From NCBI GenBank assembly GCA_050012135.1, contig JBEKHT010000019.1:1-39985 (forward strand): DNA of 39,985 nt. Direction: 5' to 3'. Source of the stretch: JBEKHT01 sp050012135 (lineage in GTDB: Bacteria > Chloroflexota > Anaerolineae > Anaerolineales > RBG-16-64-43). The translations under genes and the position numbers were made by a program. The notes below the pieces were generated by a model, which was not told where the DNA came from, searched no databases, and worked only from the letters and a program-made list of their open reading frames with translations. The stretch's first letter is position 1; the number at the start of each line of letters is the position of its first letter. Positions 29,894-38,172 of the stretch are shown in pieces.

Positions 29894-31870
29894 CTACCTC
29901 GAAATCCCCCACAACCTAAGCGTGCCGTCCCACGAGGCCGTGGCTAGCAGCCGCCCGTCGCTGGAAAAATCTTCGCCGAACACCCAGCCGTTCAAGGTTG
30001 GCAGGGCGCCCAGCCCGACCTGGGTGCTGGCGTTCCACAGCCGAGCTGTGTCGTCCATGCCCCCGGAGGCGAGAAGCGGCTCCGTGGCTGAGAAGGTGAC
30101 GACCATGGCCGCGGCGCTGTGGGCCGAGAAGGAAACCAGCAGCCTGCGATCCGCCACGGACCAGAGTTTCACGATCCCGTCATCGGCTGCAGTGGCAAGT
30201 AGCAAACTGTCCTTGCTGAATGCGACCGAAGTCACCGAGCCCGCGTGGCGTCCCTCGAAGGGGGAAGAGCCGCCCGTGGCCGGATCCCACAGCGTGACGG
30301 AGCCGTCGTCGCCCCCCGCGGCCAGAAGGGGGGTTCTCTTGTCTGCGAGAGCGGCGGGAGCATACGCCAGGGCGGTGACGATGCTGGAGGTCGTGATCTG
30401 GCGAACGGATCCTGTGGTGAAGTCCCACAATTCGAGATCCCCTGCCCCCAACGCGATTTCAGTTTGATCGGGATTGAAGGCCATGCTTCGCAAGCCCGCC
30501 AGCTTGTGCTGAGCGATCGGCTGGTCAGTCTGGAGTTTCCACACGACCACCGTGTCGGCAGTGCCGTGGGCAGCGGCCAGTTCCTGTCCGTCGGCAGAGT
30601 AGCTGACCCCAATGACAGGGGTGCCTGCGAGCTGGGAGCCGGGGGGCAACTCAAGGACACGGCCTGAGATCGTCTGCCAAATGCGAACGAATCCGTCGTC
30701 TGAACCTGCGGCGACCGTGCTGGAGTTCGGCGAAAAAGCGACCGCACGCATGGCCGGTAAGAAACCGAAGGGCAAAGGCAAAGGCTTAAATTGCGGTAGG
30801 CTCCACATCTTGACGCTGTACCCGGAAGAGGCGGTGATCAGGCGGGTCCCGTCCGAGGTGAAAAGGACGGTGTCGACAACGCCGTCATGAGCGTGGACCG
30901 TGGCGAGCAGTTTTCCGTCGGAAGTTTGCCACAGTCGCACCGTGCCGTCCGCTGCACCGACGGCGATAGTCGTGCCGCTTTCGGAGAAGGCGACACTCCA
31001 GGCGCCGAACGGGTGACCTGAGAGAATCCGAAGGGTTGTGCGTCGGGACAGATCCCAGAGCGCCACCGTGCCGTCGCTGCTCGCAGAGGCCAGCAGGCGC
31101 CCGTCGGGCGAGACGGCGACGCCGAAGAGCAGTCCGGATTGCGCCTTGAGGGTTGGCTGTTCGTCGCCCGTTGTCATGCCCCAAAGGGAAACGTATCCGG
31201 TGTCACCACCCGCAATCAGGAGCTGGCTATCCGGGGTGAAGGCGAGGCTGCGGACGCCGTAGCCCCAATACCCATAGGCGACGCCGCCGAAGCTGAAGCG
31301 TGGGTCGCCGCTGGGCAGATCCCAGACCTTGACAGTACCATCCTCGCTGCCTGAGGCAAGCCAATTGCCGTTGGGTGAGAAGGCCAGGCTTCGAACTCCG
31401 CGCGGGTGGGCGCTGATCTGAAACAGCCTCTCGCCTGAGGCCACGCGCACGACCGTGATCGTGCCGTCGGATCCGCCCTGGGCGAGCAGGGCGGAGTCGG
31501 AAGAGAAGGCGACGGTCAGCACGGGCGTGTCGGAGGGGAGCATTCTCAGGAGGGTTAGGTCTGGGAAACTGTATAGGTAAACGCCCAATGCCGTGGCCAA
31601 ACCGAAAACCTTCCCGTTGGGCGTCAGGGCCGGCCGGGAAGGCCAGCCGTTTCCGAGCTGGCCAATCTCCGTCAGGCTTGAAATGTTTTCCGGTCGAATC
31701 TCGGTCTGTGGCAGGGGGCGGGCGAGGCTGACACGAGTCGTGGCCAATCTGGATACGGGAGTTCCACAGCCGGCCAGCAAGCTGAGAATCATGACTGCCG
31801 TGGGGAAAGAGGCAGAGGAAAGCGCACCGGGATGAACCGGCCGCAGAACGAGGTGACCGCGCGGGGTCAC
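29894..31870 (-). CDS. WD40 beta-propeller lipoprotein
   Basis: This protein of about 658 residues follows a signal sequence ending in a lipobox (MILSLLAGC), so the mature protein is probably lipidated and outside the membrane. It then has about twelve to fourteen WD40 repeats with typical ends such as VKVWDLPSG, VALWDLSRR, VRLWQTSDG, VTLWDPATG, VKLWSVADR and LRLWGIS, enough for two seven-bladed propellers. There is no catalytic domain; a protein-binding role is likely. GTG at 31870 lies after the stop of the upstream esterase and gives a 35-residue signal peptide; no good RBS is seen there. The longer open frame to 31999 overlaps the esterase, and the ATG at 31792 would leave too short a signal. 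Confidence 0.8.
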   Translation of the reverse strand: MTPRGHLVLRPVHPGALSSASFPTAVMILSLLAGCGTPVSRLATTRVSLARPLPQTEIRPENISSLTEIGQLGNGWPSRPALTPNGKVFGLATALGVYLYSFPDLTLLRMLPSDTPVLTVAFSSDSALLAQGGSDGTITVVRVASGERLFQISAHPRGVRSLAFSPNGNWLASGSEDGTVKVWDLPSGDPRFSFGGVAYGYWGYGVRSLAFTPDSQLLIAGGDTGYVSLWGMTTGDEQPTLKAQSGLLFGVAVSPDGRLLASASSDGTVALWDLSRRTTLRILSGHPFGAWSVAFSESGTTIAVGAADGTVRLWQTSDGKLLATVHAHDGVVDTVLFTSDGTRLITASSGYSVKMWSLPQFKPLPLPFGFLPAMRAVAFSPNSSTVAAGSDDGFVRIWQTISGRVLELPPGSQLAGTPVIGVSYSADGQELAAAHGTADTVVVWKLQTDQPIAQHKLAGLRSMAFNPDQTEIALGAGDLELWDFTTGSVRQITTSSIVTALAYAPAALADKRTPLLAAGGDDGSVTLWDPATGGSSPFEGRHAGSVTSVAFSKDSLLLATAADDGIVKLWSVADRRLLVSFSAHSAAAMVVTFSATEPLLASGGMDDTARLWNASTQVGLGALPTLNGWVFGEDFSSDGRLLATASWDGTLRLWGISR

Positions 31871-31907
31871 GAGTTTCGGATTTGGGGGCTTCGGTTGTGG
31901 GGCGGCC

Positions 31908-32573
31908 TCAGGCCGGGAGCCGATTGAACCATTGGCTGAGCGCGCGAAGGCAATCTGCACCAACCTTATGGCCCGCCGGGGTCTTGCATAGATTGACATG
32001 GGCTCCTAGCTCTTCAAGTGACTGGGCCCCCTTTTGGGCGAGACTGATCGGCACCAGCGGGTCCTCGATACCGTGGGCCACGAAGACCGGCTTGTCGCGG
32101 AGGACTCGCTCAGATTTCCTCTCCGGCGGAATGTCTGGAACGAATCCCGCAAGCAGAACCAATGCCTTGACTTGGGCAGGGAAACCCAAGGTGAAGGCAC
32201 AGCCCAGAGCAGCTCCCTGACTGAATCCTATCACGATCATCTGCCCAACCCGGGCTGAATGTCGCTCCTGGACGGACCTCATGAGTCTGGCAAGGGAGGC
32301 GATGGCGGGGTCGAAATCCCGCAATTCTGGCCATCTGCGGTTTGGGAGTCGAGGGTGCCAGGTGTAGCCCCCGTCCTCATCGGGCAGGATGCCCCGCGGG
32401 CAGACCTTCAGGAAACTTTCGGGGAGGGTCGGGACAAAGACCTCCATCGAGTTTTCATTTCCGCTGCGACCATGCAAAAGAAGGGCGATGGGGTAATGCC
32501 CTTGCTCGTCGGGCCGAGAGACCCGGTAGACGAAATCTTGGTCCCGTTCCAGGTGCCAGCTAGTGGGTTTCAC
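31908..32573 (-). CDS. Alpha/beta-hydrolase (phospholipase/carboxylesterase family)
   Basis: This is a hydrolase of about 221 residues of the small carboxylesterase / acyl-protein-thioesterase type. It has LLLHGRSGNENSM (oxyanion HG), the nucleophile elbow IGFSQGAALGCAF (Ser118), the acid in AHGIEDPLVPI, and the catalytic His in TPAGHKVGADCL. GTG at 32573 with GGAAAG upstream gives the family length; the frame stays open to 32993 but the added sequence is low-complexity and unlike the family. It is cytosolic by sequence, with no signal peptide. It lies 37 bp before the WD40 gene on the same strand, possibly in one transcript. Substrate unknown. Confidence 0.8.
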   Translation of the reverse strand: MKPTSWHLERDQDFVYRVSRPDEQGHYPIALLLHGRSGNENSMEVFVPTLPESFLKVCPRGILPDEDGGYTWHPRLPNRRWPELRDFDPAIASLARLMRSVQERHSARVGQMIVIGFSQGAALGCAFTLGFPAQVKALVLLAGFVPDIPPERKSERVLRDKPVFVAHGIEDPLVPISLAQKGAQSLEELGAHVNLCKTPAGHKVGADCLRALSQWFNRLPA

Positions 32574-33483
32574 CGAGTTCAGCTTTCCGGCAGACGGTTC
32601 GCCCGTGATCCCACGAGCGGGCGGTAGGCGTGGACCGGGTTGGGATCGGGACCCTGCGGATGACAGCGAAGTATATCGAAACACCTGCAGGCGGATAGGC
32701 GCCACCCTGGGGTGAACCCGGGGGAATTGCCCGCAGTGAGGGACCCCGCTTTGGGTTGTTATGATCTGCAGACGCGCCGGACGAAGCAGCTGGGGCGAAG
32801 GCGAGCTGAGCACCCCACCTGGCGGTCTCGTGGTCAAGGTCTGAGGCGGTGCAATGGCAGAACGCACCGAGAGCCTTGGTCTGAGCGGAGGATATGGACA
32901 AGCAATCTTGACGAGCGCACTGCTGGTTGCTGGGATGCGTTCGAAGGGGTGGGAGGCCATGGCGAAAAGTAGAGAGGGATTGAGACGCGTCACGCGAAGA
33001 TGGGCGAGAGGCGTTTGTGGGGTGACCTCGCAGCAGGTGATCGGCGAGAGGGGATGGCCGTCAGTTCATACAGCCCCGTCCCCCTCGAACCGCCCTTGGT
33101 CGTGGTGGTGATGGAGACCGTAAGTCTCACCCTGAAGAGGACCCTGCCAAGGAGATGCTTGGCGATTTTCCTTCTCGCGGCCGACGACCGCCTCTTTTGA
33201 GAGCGTTTCGTGAGCCGCTAGTTCTGGTCTGATCGTTGCCGCGACTCGGATCGGACCCGTGGTTACGGGAGCCCGCGTGTGTCGCGGGGCTGCATCCTAT
33301 CTGGATTGCAAACTCAGAAGGAGCTTGCCGGGGGATCCCATACCCTTGTCTTGGGAGAGGTTGTCGGCGCGGAGGTGGCCTGGGAGCAAACGTCTCTCGT
33401 GTTCTTCCAATCGGGGATATCATAGATTGAAGGGTGCGTTGGTCGGCGCGCGCTGGCGTGGAGGGGATCCGGGGGAGGAGCCA
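32574..33483. other. Long intergenic region without recognised genes
   Basis: This 910-bp divergent region has several open frames but none with recognisable protein features. No tRNA, riboswitch or repeat was recognised. It may hold promoters for both flanks and decayed sequence. Confidence 0.45.
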
Positions 33484-34089
33484 ATGCTAGGTCCAGTCGA
33501 GCAAAGAGCACTGTTGAGAATGGCGCGACGCTCAGTCGAGCGGACCGCGCTCGGCGCGTGGTCTCCGCAGGCCGACCTGGAAGGCTTGGACCCGACCCTC
33601 CTCGAGCTTGGGGCCTGCTTTGTTACCTTGACGATTGGTGGACGACTGCGGGGATGTATCGGGTCGATCGAGCCCCGCCAATCCCTGGCGATGGATGTGT
33701 GGGAGCATGCGGCCGATGCCGCTCAGAACGACTTTCGCTTCCCACCGGTGGTCGCGGCGGAGGTCCCGATGCTCGAGATCGAGATCTCCGTGCTGACCCG
33801 CCCGGTAGCGGTGCACTGGGATTCGCCCGAGGACTTGCTGCGGAAGCTGAGACCCGGCGAAGATGGGGTCATCCTGAACGTAGGGAATCGCAGAGCTACC
33901 TTTCTACCCCAGGTTTGGGCGAAGATCCCCGATCCTGTGCAATTCCTGGATTCGCTCTGCGAAAAAATGGGTCAGCCCGCCGGCGCGTGGAGGCGCGCAG
34001 GGAGTCGGCTGCTGACCTACGAAGTGCAGAGCTTTGCGGAAAGCCTTTCGAAGGGCGAGGTCCAGGAAGGATCAGCCGCCTCCGCCTGA
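33484..34089 (+). CDS. AMMECR1 / AmmeMemoRadiSam system protein A
   Basis: This 201-residue AMMECR1-domain protein contains the hallmark LRGCIGSIEP (about residue 57), NDFRFPPV, LEIEISVLT and GVILNVGNRRATFLPQVW. The biochemical function of the family is not established. In many bacteria and archaea it occurs with a radical-SAM protein (B) and a Memo-like dioxygenase-fold protein (C), as one chain or adjacent genes; neither partner is in this window. ATG at 33484 with GAGGAG upstream is chosen over the earlier open frame, whose residues do not match the family. It is convergent with the aminopeptidase gene. Confidence 0.85.
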   Translation: MLGPVEQRALLRMARRSVERTALGAWSPQADLEGLDPTLLELGACFVTLTIGGRLRGCIGSIEPRQSLAMDVWEHAADAAQNDFRFPPVVAAEVPMLEIEISVLTRPVAVHWDSPEDLLRKLRPGEDGVILNVGNRRATFLPQVWAKIPDPVQFLDSLCEKMGQPAGAWRRAGSRLLTYEVQSFAESLSKGEVQEGSAASA

Positions 34090-34326
34090 GGGTCTTGGGG
34101 GTATGTCTTTCCGACAAGCGCCGGCAGACGCCCATCGCTCTTGGGAATAGGCGCGAGCGCGAGGCGGGAAGTCCTTGGAAGCAAGAACTGCAGCCCTTCC
34201 ACGGTCGTCGTGGGTTTCCTGCTTCGGAACGGCCGCCCAGGTTGAGAAGATGTGGACAACGCCTCCGCCCGGAGCATGTCGGTGCGCGGACCGCCGAGAG
34301 GGATCGGCGCGATGGAGGGACTCGAG

Positions 34327-35430
34327 CTAAATGACGAACTGACCATTTTCATAAAGTAATTGGCCGTCCACTTTGATTCGACCACCCTGGCGGAGGTCGC
34401 AGATCATGTCCCAATGGATGGCGGACTGGTTCGTTCCCCCCGACTCGGGGTAGCTGGCACCCAGGGCCATGTGGAAGCTGCCCCCGATCTTTTCATCGAA
34501 AAGAATCTCACGCGTGAATCGTGTAATTCCCTCATTTGTGCCGATCGAGAACTCCCCTACACGACGGGACCCTTCGTCCGTATCCAGGATTCTTTGGAGG
34601 AAGTCCCCGTTCTTCTTGGCGGTCGCTCGGACGACCTGGCCTTTTTCGAACCAGAGCCTAACGCCTTCCACCTCGCGTCCCTGGTAGATGGCTGGAAAAG
34701 AGAAGGACACCTGCCCTTCCATGCTATCTTCGACGGGGCCGGTGAAGACCTCGCCATCCGGGACGTTAAGGTGGCAGTCGCAGTTGATGAAAGTCCTCCC
34801 GGCAATACTCAGACGCAGGTCGGTCTCAGGGCCTGCCACGCGAATCTCCCTTTTTCCTCGGAGCCAATCGATGATTCTGGCTTGCTTGGCAGAAACACCC
34901 TTCCAGTAGCCAATTGGGTCGCGCAGGTCAGGCATGCAGGCGCGGAAAACGAACTCCTCATAGTCGGTGAGGCTCATTTCCGCGTCCTGGGCCATGGCTG
35001 AAGTGGGATAGGGGGCAAGGGTCCAGCGCAGACTCCCGCTGGCAGAACGGCCCATGATCGTCCGGAGCGTGGGCCCGAGGGCCTTTTGGCGCCGCTGGAC
35101 ACGTAGGGGATCGACTTCGCTGAGCGCTTTGGTATTCGCGGGCGAGAGAATCCGGATATACACATCATAGGTTTCCAACATGAGCCGGAGAGGATCAGGG
35201 ACAAAGTCCAGTTGGCTGTCGGAGGCGTACTTGTAAAAGATCTCGTCCTGTCGTGGGAACCCGAGGTACAGGACAGGCTGGCCTCCCGCCTGAAGGACCT
35301 TGGCGTAGATCTCGGCCAGGAGGGGCTCGGCATTGGAATCCCCCCGGATGAGCACTCGCTCGCCCGGCTTGACGTCGACGGAGTACCCTACGAGCAACTC
35401 GGCCAGCTTGGCAACGGGTGGATCAGACAC
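34327..35430 (-). CDS. M29-family aminopeptidase
   Basis: This 367-residue peptidase of the M29 (AmpS/PepS/thermophilic aminopeptidase T) family is a cytosolic dizinc enzyme removing N-terminal residues. Visible are KPGERVLIRGD near the N-terminus, INCDCHLNVPDGEVFTGPVE then EGQVSF (metal-ligand Glu), and NEGITRFTREILFDEKIGG, then FHMALGASYPESGG and HWDMICDLR, which supply the His, His and Asp ligands. GTG at 35430 has AGGAGA eight bases upstream and gives the family N-terminus; the open frame extends to 35559 without similarity. No operon partner. Confidence 0.88.
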   Translation of the reverse strand: MSDPPVAKLAELLVGYSVDVKPGERVLIRGDSNAEPLLAEIYAKVLQAGGQPVLYLGFPRQDEIFYKYASDSQLDFVPDPLRLMLETYDVYIRILSPANTKALSEVDPLRVQRRQKALGPTLRTIMGRSASGSLRWTLAPYPTSAMAQDAEMSLTDYEEFVFRACMPDLRDPIGYWKGVSAKQARIIDWLRGKREIRVAGPETDLRLSIAGRTFINCDCHLNVPDGEVFTGPVEDSMEGQVSFSFPAIYQGREVEGVRLWFEKGQVVRATAKKNGDFLQRILDTDEGSRRVGEFSIGTNEGITRFTREILFDEKIGGSFHMALGASYPESGGTNQSAIHWDMICDLRQGGRIKVDGQLLYENGQFVI

Positions 35431-35954
35431 AGTTCGGATCTCCTTTCGGTCGCCTCCAGCGGGGGTGGATTCGCGACCTGGTCTGGGATCCCCAGGGATT
35501 GCACAGATGCGATTTTGCCTGCCGCTGATGCCGTATGGACGGGGACCGGCGGCCGGCAATGCTTGGCATTGAAGGAGGGGGTGGTCGTGAGCGCACCGCC
35601 CTCCTGCCTCTCAGCTGGCAAGGAAATGGCCACGCGAAACGAACCCTCGCGACGGTCGCCTTGTTGGATATCGGCTGAGAGTCTGACAGGTGCCTCTCCG
35701 GCGCTTTGACTGAGCGTGGCGAGGGAAGCCCGGCCCAGTGCAATTCTACTGCCTCTGATCGTTGGAGAGAAGGGACGGGCGTGTGTGAGAGGCGTTCGGT
35801 CTCGCCCATCCGGGGCCCGAGAATCTTAGTCGGGCGATGCCGGGGGTCCTTTTCGAGAGGCGGCTGGATAGCAGGGTAAGCGGAGATGGGGCGCATGCTA
35901 TACTTCCCGAGTTGGGCCGGACTTGTGGGATGAATTCTGTGGGGGGGATGAAAA
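35431..35954. other. Intergenic region, M29 aminopeptidase to oxidoreductase
   Basis: This 524-bp divergent gap contains an extended -10 for the oxidoreductase at 35896-35904. No gene is recognised; long minus-strand frames here look like chance frames. Confidence 0.5.
35896..35904 (+). promoter_or_regulatory. Extended -10 promoter for Gfo/Idh gene
   Basis: TGC followed by TATACT, about 50 bp before the ATG, with no clear -35. It is identical to the element before the cytochrome bd-like genes. Confidence 0.5.
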
Positions 35955-36941
35955 ATGGCCGAGGGTGTGTTGCGTTGGGGGTTTCTGGGCACGGCGCGCA
36001 TCAACAGCGCTCTGGTGAACCCGTTGCGCGTCTCGGAGCGGAACAAGCTCGTCGCGGTGGCCAGTCGAGACATGAAGAAAGCGGGGCCTTACGCATCGGA
36101 ACTGGGAATCCCTCGTTCCTATGGGAGCTATTCCGCCATGCTCGCGGATGCGGACATAGACGTCGTCTACCTCTCGCTGCCCAACAGCCTGCATGGCGAA
36201 TGGGCGGTGAAGGCGGTGGAAGCGGGAAAGCACGTGCTTTGTGAGAAGCCGCTGGCACTTTCGGTTGCAGAAGTCGACCGGATAATCGCTGCCTCAAGGC
36301 AGGCGGGGGTCGTGGTAGCCGAGGCCTTCATGTACCGGCATCACCCCCAGACGCTTAAGGTCAAGGAGCTGGTGGAAGAAGGGGCGATTGGCAAGATCCT
36401 CCTAGTACGGGCCTCTTTCAGTTTCCTTCTCTCCCGGGAGAAGGACATCCGCCTGGACGCAAAGCTCGGCGGAGGGAGCCTTTGGGACCTGGGCTGCTAC
36501 ACGACCAGTTATGCGCGATTCGTGATCGGCTCTGAGCCGATCGAGGTGATGGGCTGGGAAACCCGTGGTCCTTCCGAGGTAGATGAGCTTTTCGTGGGGG
36601 CGATGCGATTTCCCGGAGATGTTTTTGCTCAGATCGACTGCGGGTTTCGGACGCCGTACCGAGCGAGGGTGGAAATCATCGGCAGCGAAGGGACTCTGAG
36701 CACGCCTCATCCGTACAAGCCGGACATCAACGGCCAGGTGTCCTTGATCCGCGAGACGGAGAAGCAAACCATCACCGTCCAAGGCGAAGAGCTGTATCGT
36801 GGGGAGATCGAAGACCTGGCCGACGCGGTGTTGTCGGGGAAACCCCCGAGGGTGAGCCTGCAGGAAAGTCGCGGGAACGTGGCCGCGATAGGGGCTTTGT
36901 TGAGGTCAGCGCAGGAAATGCGGCCTGTGCGGTTGCCTTAG
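35955..36941 (+). CDS. Gfo/Idh/MocA-family NAD(P)-dependent oxidoreductase
   Basis: This 328-residue dehydrogenase has an N-terminal Rossmann fold (LRWGFLGTARINSALV), DIDVVYLSLPNSLHGEWAVK and AGKHVLCEKPLALSVAEVDR, the EKP nicotinamide/catalytic-Lys motif near residue 97. The C-terminal alpha/beta domain has GGGSLWDLGCYTTSYARFVI (Asp and the Tyr-x-x region near the active site). The family oxidises or reduces sugars and inositols; dimeric dihydrodiol or xylose dehydrogenase-like members share the GGSLWDLGCY signature. Substrate unknown. Single gene between its own promoter and a strong hairpin. Confidence 0.88.
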   Translation: MAEGVLRWGFLGTARINSALVNPLRVSERNKLVAVASRDMKKAGPYASELGIPRSYGSYSAMLADADIDVVYLSLPNSLHGEWAVKAVEAGKHVLCEKPLALSVAEVDRIIAASRQAGVVVAEAFMYRHHPQTLKVKELVEEGAIGKILLVRASFSFLLSREKDIRLDAKLGGGSLWDLGCYTTSYARFVIGSEPIEVMGWETRGPSEVDELFVGAMRFPGDVFAQIDCGFRTPYRARVEIIGSEGTLSTPHPYKPDINGQVSLIRETEKQTITVQGEELYRGEIEDLADAVLSGKPPRVSLQESRGNVAAIGALLRSAQEMRPVRLP

Positions 36942-36976
36942 CGCGCGGGTTGGAAAGCGCAGTTGGCAGCGATCGA

Positions 36977-37003
36977 AAGGGGCCTCCCCAGCGGAGGCCC
37001 CTT
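36977..37003. terminator. Bidirectional terminator hairpin
   Basis: A perfect 11-bp stem AAGGGGCCTCC / GGAGGCCCCTT with loop CCAGC. It lies between convergent genes (oxidoreductase plus, cytochrome bd-like minus). T-tails are short on both sides. Confidence 0.7.
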
Positions 37004-37030
37004 ATCATCATGGCCCGAATATTGAAAAGG

Positions 37031-38161
37031 TTATCGGGAGGCGGTCGCCAGGGAAGTTTCGGCTTGCCGGACTTTCACGAGAATCCAGATTACGACCCCC
37101 GAGCCCGCCAGAAAGAAAAGCAGGAAAAGGACCAGGGGGACCAATTGCAGATTGACCGGTTCAGCCCCTACCGCTGCAAAGGGGGCGACCTCCGCATCCT
37201 GCAAGAACTGGCGGCTCACCGCATTGAGTACCAGCATTCCGAACTGGCTCAGGGCCGCGAGGAGCACCAAGAGGCGCGCTGGCCGCCATCGGTAGAGGAT
37301 CAGGAGCAACCAGGGCAGTCCGGGGGCGAGGGCGGTGATGACTGTCAAGGCGAGTTGCGGCGGCGTGAGCAGGAAGGAGCGAGAGGCGGAGGGCATGGTC
37401 AGAATGTAGCCGGTTCCGGCCGCGGCGGCCCAGACCAGCCCGAGGCTATAGAGAAGCAGGGCAAAGCGGGGAACCCAAGCCCGGTACTCAGGCGGCTCGC
37501 GGGAGGCCAACAGGGTGGCGTCGCACAGGGAGTAGACCGCCACGGTCGTAAGCGCCAAGCCGAACATCAAGAGCCAGCGGGGGAGTATCGACGCGTTTTG
37601 CAAGTCCAGAGCCAGGCCCGTTGCGGCCCCCGAGAGGTGGGCAGCGCTCCACACCGCTGGCCACTGTCCAGGAGAGGACATCAGGCTCAGCCCGTTGACG
37701 AAGATGAACCCGACCCCCATGAAAATGAAGGCGACGATCCAGCCCAAGGCGCGCGACCAGGGGGTCAGCCGATCGCGACGCAACTGGACCACGTACAGGT
37801 ACGTTCCATAATAGCCCGCCATCACGAGGCCAATCACGGCAAACCAAGGCCAAGCTATCAGGATGGTTGCTGGATAGAAGACGCGGTAGTAGCCCACTTG
37901 TATGAACAGCAGAGGAATAACCCCGAAGTTGATCCCCAGGGCAATGATGATCGGCATTTGGTCCATGAGGCGAGCCGACAAGCGCCGGGCGGCGGGATCT
38001 CGAAATAGTAGGAGCACGGCAGACAAGAGAATGCCGGCAAACCAGAGGTTCATCGGGACCATGTGGAGGGAGAATCCGAACACTTTGAAGAAACGGATGA
38101 ACCAAAGGGGCGCGGGCAATCCAAGAGGGCTCGTCGGGGGGAGAAGATCTGTCGGATTCAT
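37031..38161 (-). CDS. Cytochrome bd-like membrane subunit (second, CydA-like)
   Basis: This 376-residue protein has about nine membrane helices. It lacks the usual CydB signature; its first half instead parallels the upstream subunit. It has FSLHMVPMNLWFAGILLS (a His near the start of helix 1), then FGVIPLLFIQVGYY, YYGTYLYVVQLRRDRLTPWS, and VNGLSLMSSPGQWP where the partner has AFMLNPGAWP. ATG at 38161 follows GGAGG and lies 12 bp after its partner's stop; the open frame to 38395 overlaps that gene. The two subunits probably form one respiratory complex. Whether this subunit carries haem is not certain. Confidence 0.78.
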   Translation of the reverse strand: MNPTDLLPPTSPLGLPAPLWFIRFFKVFGFSLHMVPMNLWFAGILLSAVLLLFRDPAARRLSARLMDQMPIIIALGINFGVIPLLFIQVGYYRVFYPATILIAWPWFAVIGLVMAGYYGTYLYVVQLRRDRLTPWSRALGWIVAFIFMGVGFIFVNGLSLMSSPGQWPAVWSAAHLSGAATGLALDLQNASILPRWLLMFGLALTTVAVYSLCDATLLASREPPEYRAWVPRFALLLYSLGLVWAAAAGTGYILTMPSASRSFLLTPPQLALTVITALAPGLPWLLLILYRWRPARLLVLLAALSQFGMLVLNAVSRQFLQDAEVAPFAAVGAEPVNLQLVPLVLFLLFFLAGSGVVIWILVKVRQAETSLATASR

Positions 38162-38172
38162 CGGTCCTCCGA

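Noticed and set aside
35423..36073. 216-codon minus-strand frame between aminopeptidase and oxidoreductase
   Set aside because: It overlaps the real oxidoreductase start, is rich in Pro/Arg/Ser and has no motif.
36950..38008. 352-codon plus-strand frame opposite the bd-like subunit
   Set aside because: Highly charged Gln/Glu/Arg protein typical of the complement of membrane-protein codons.
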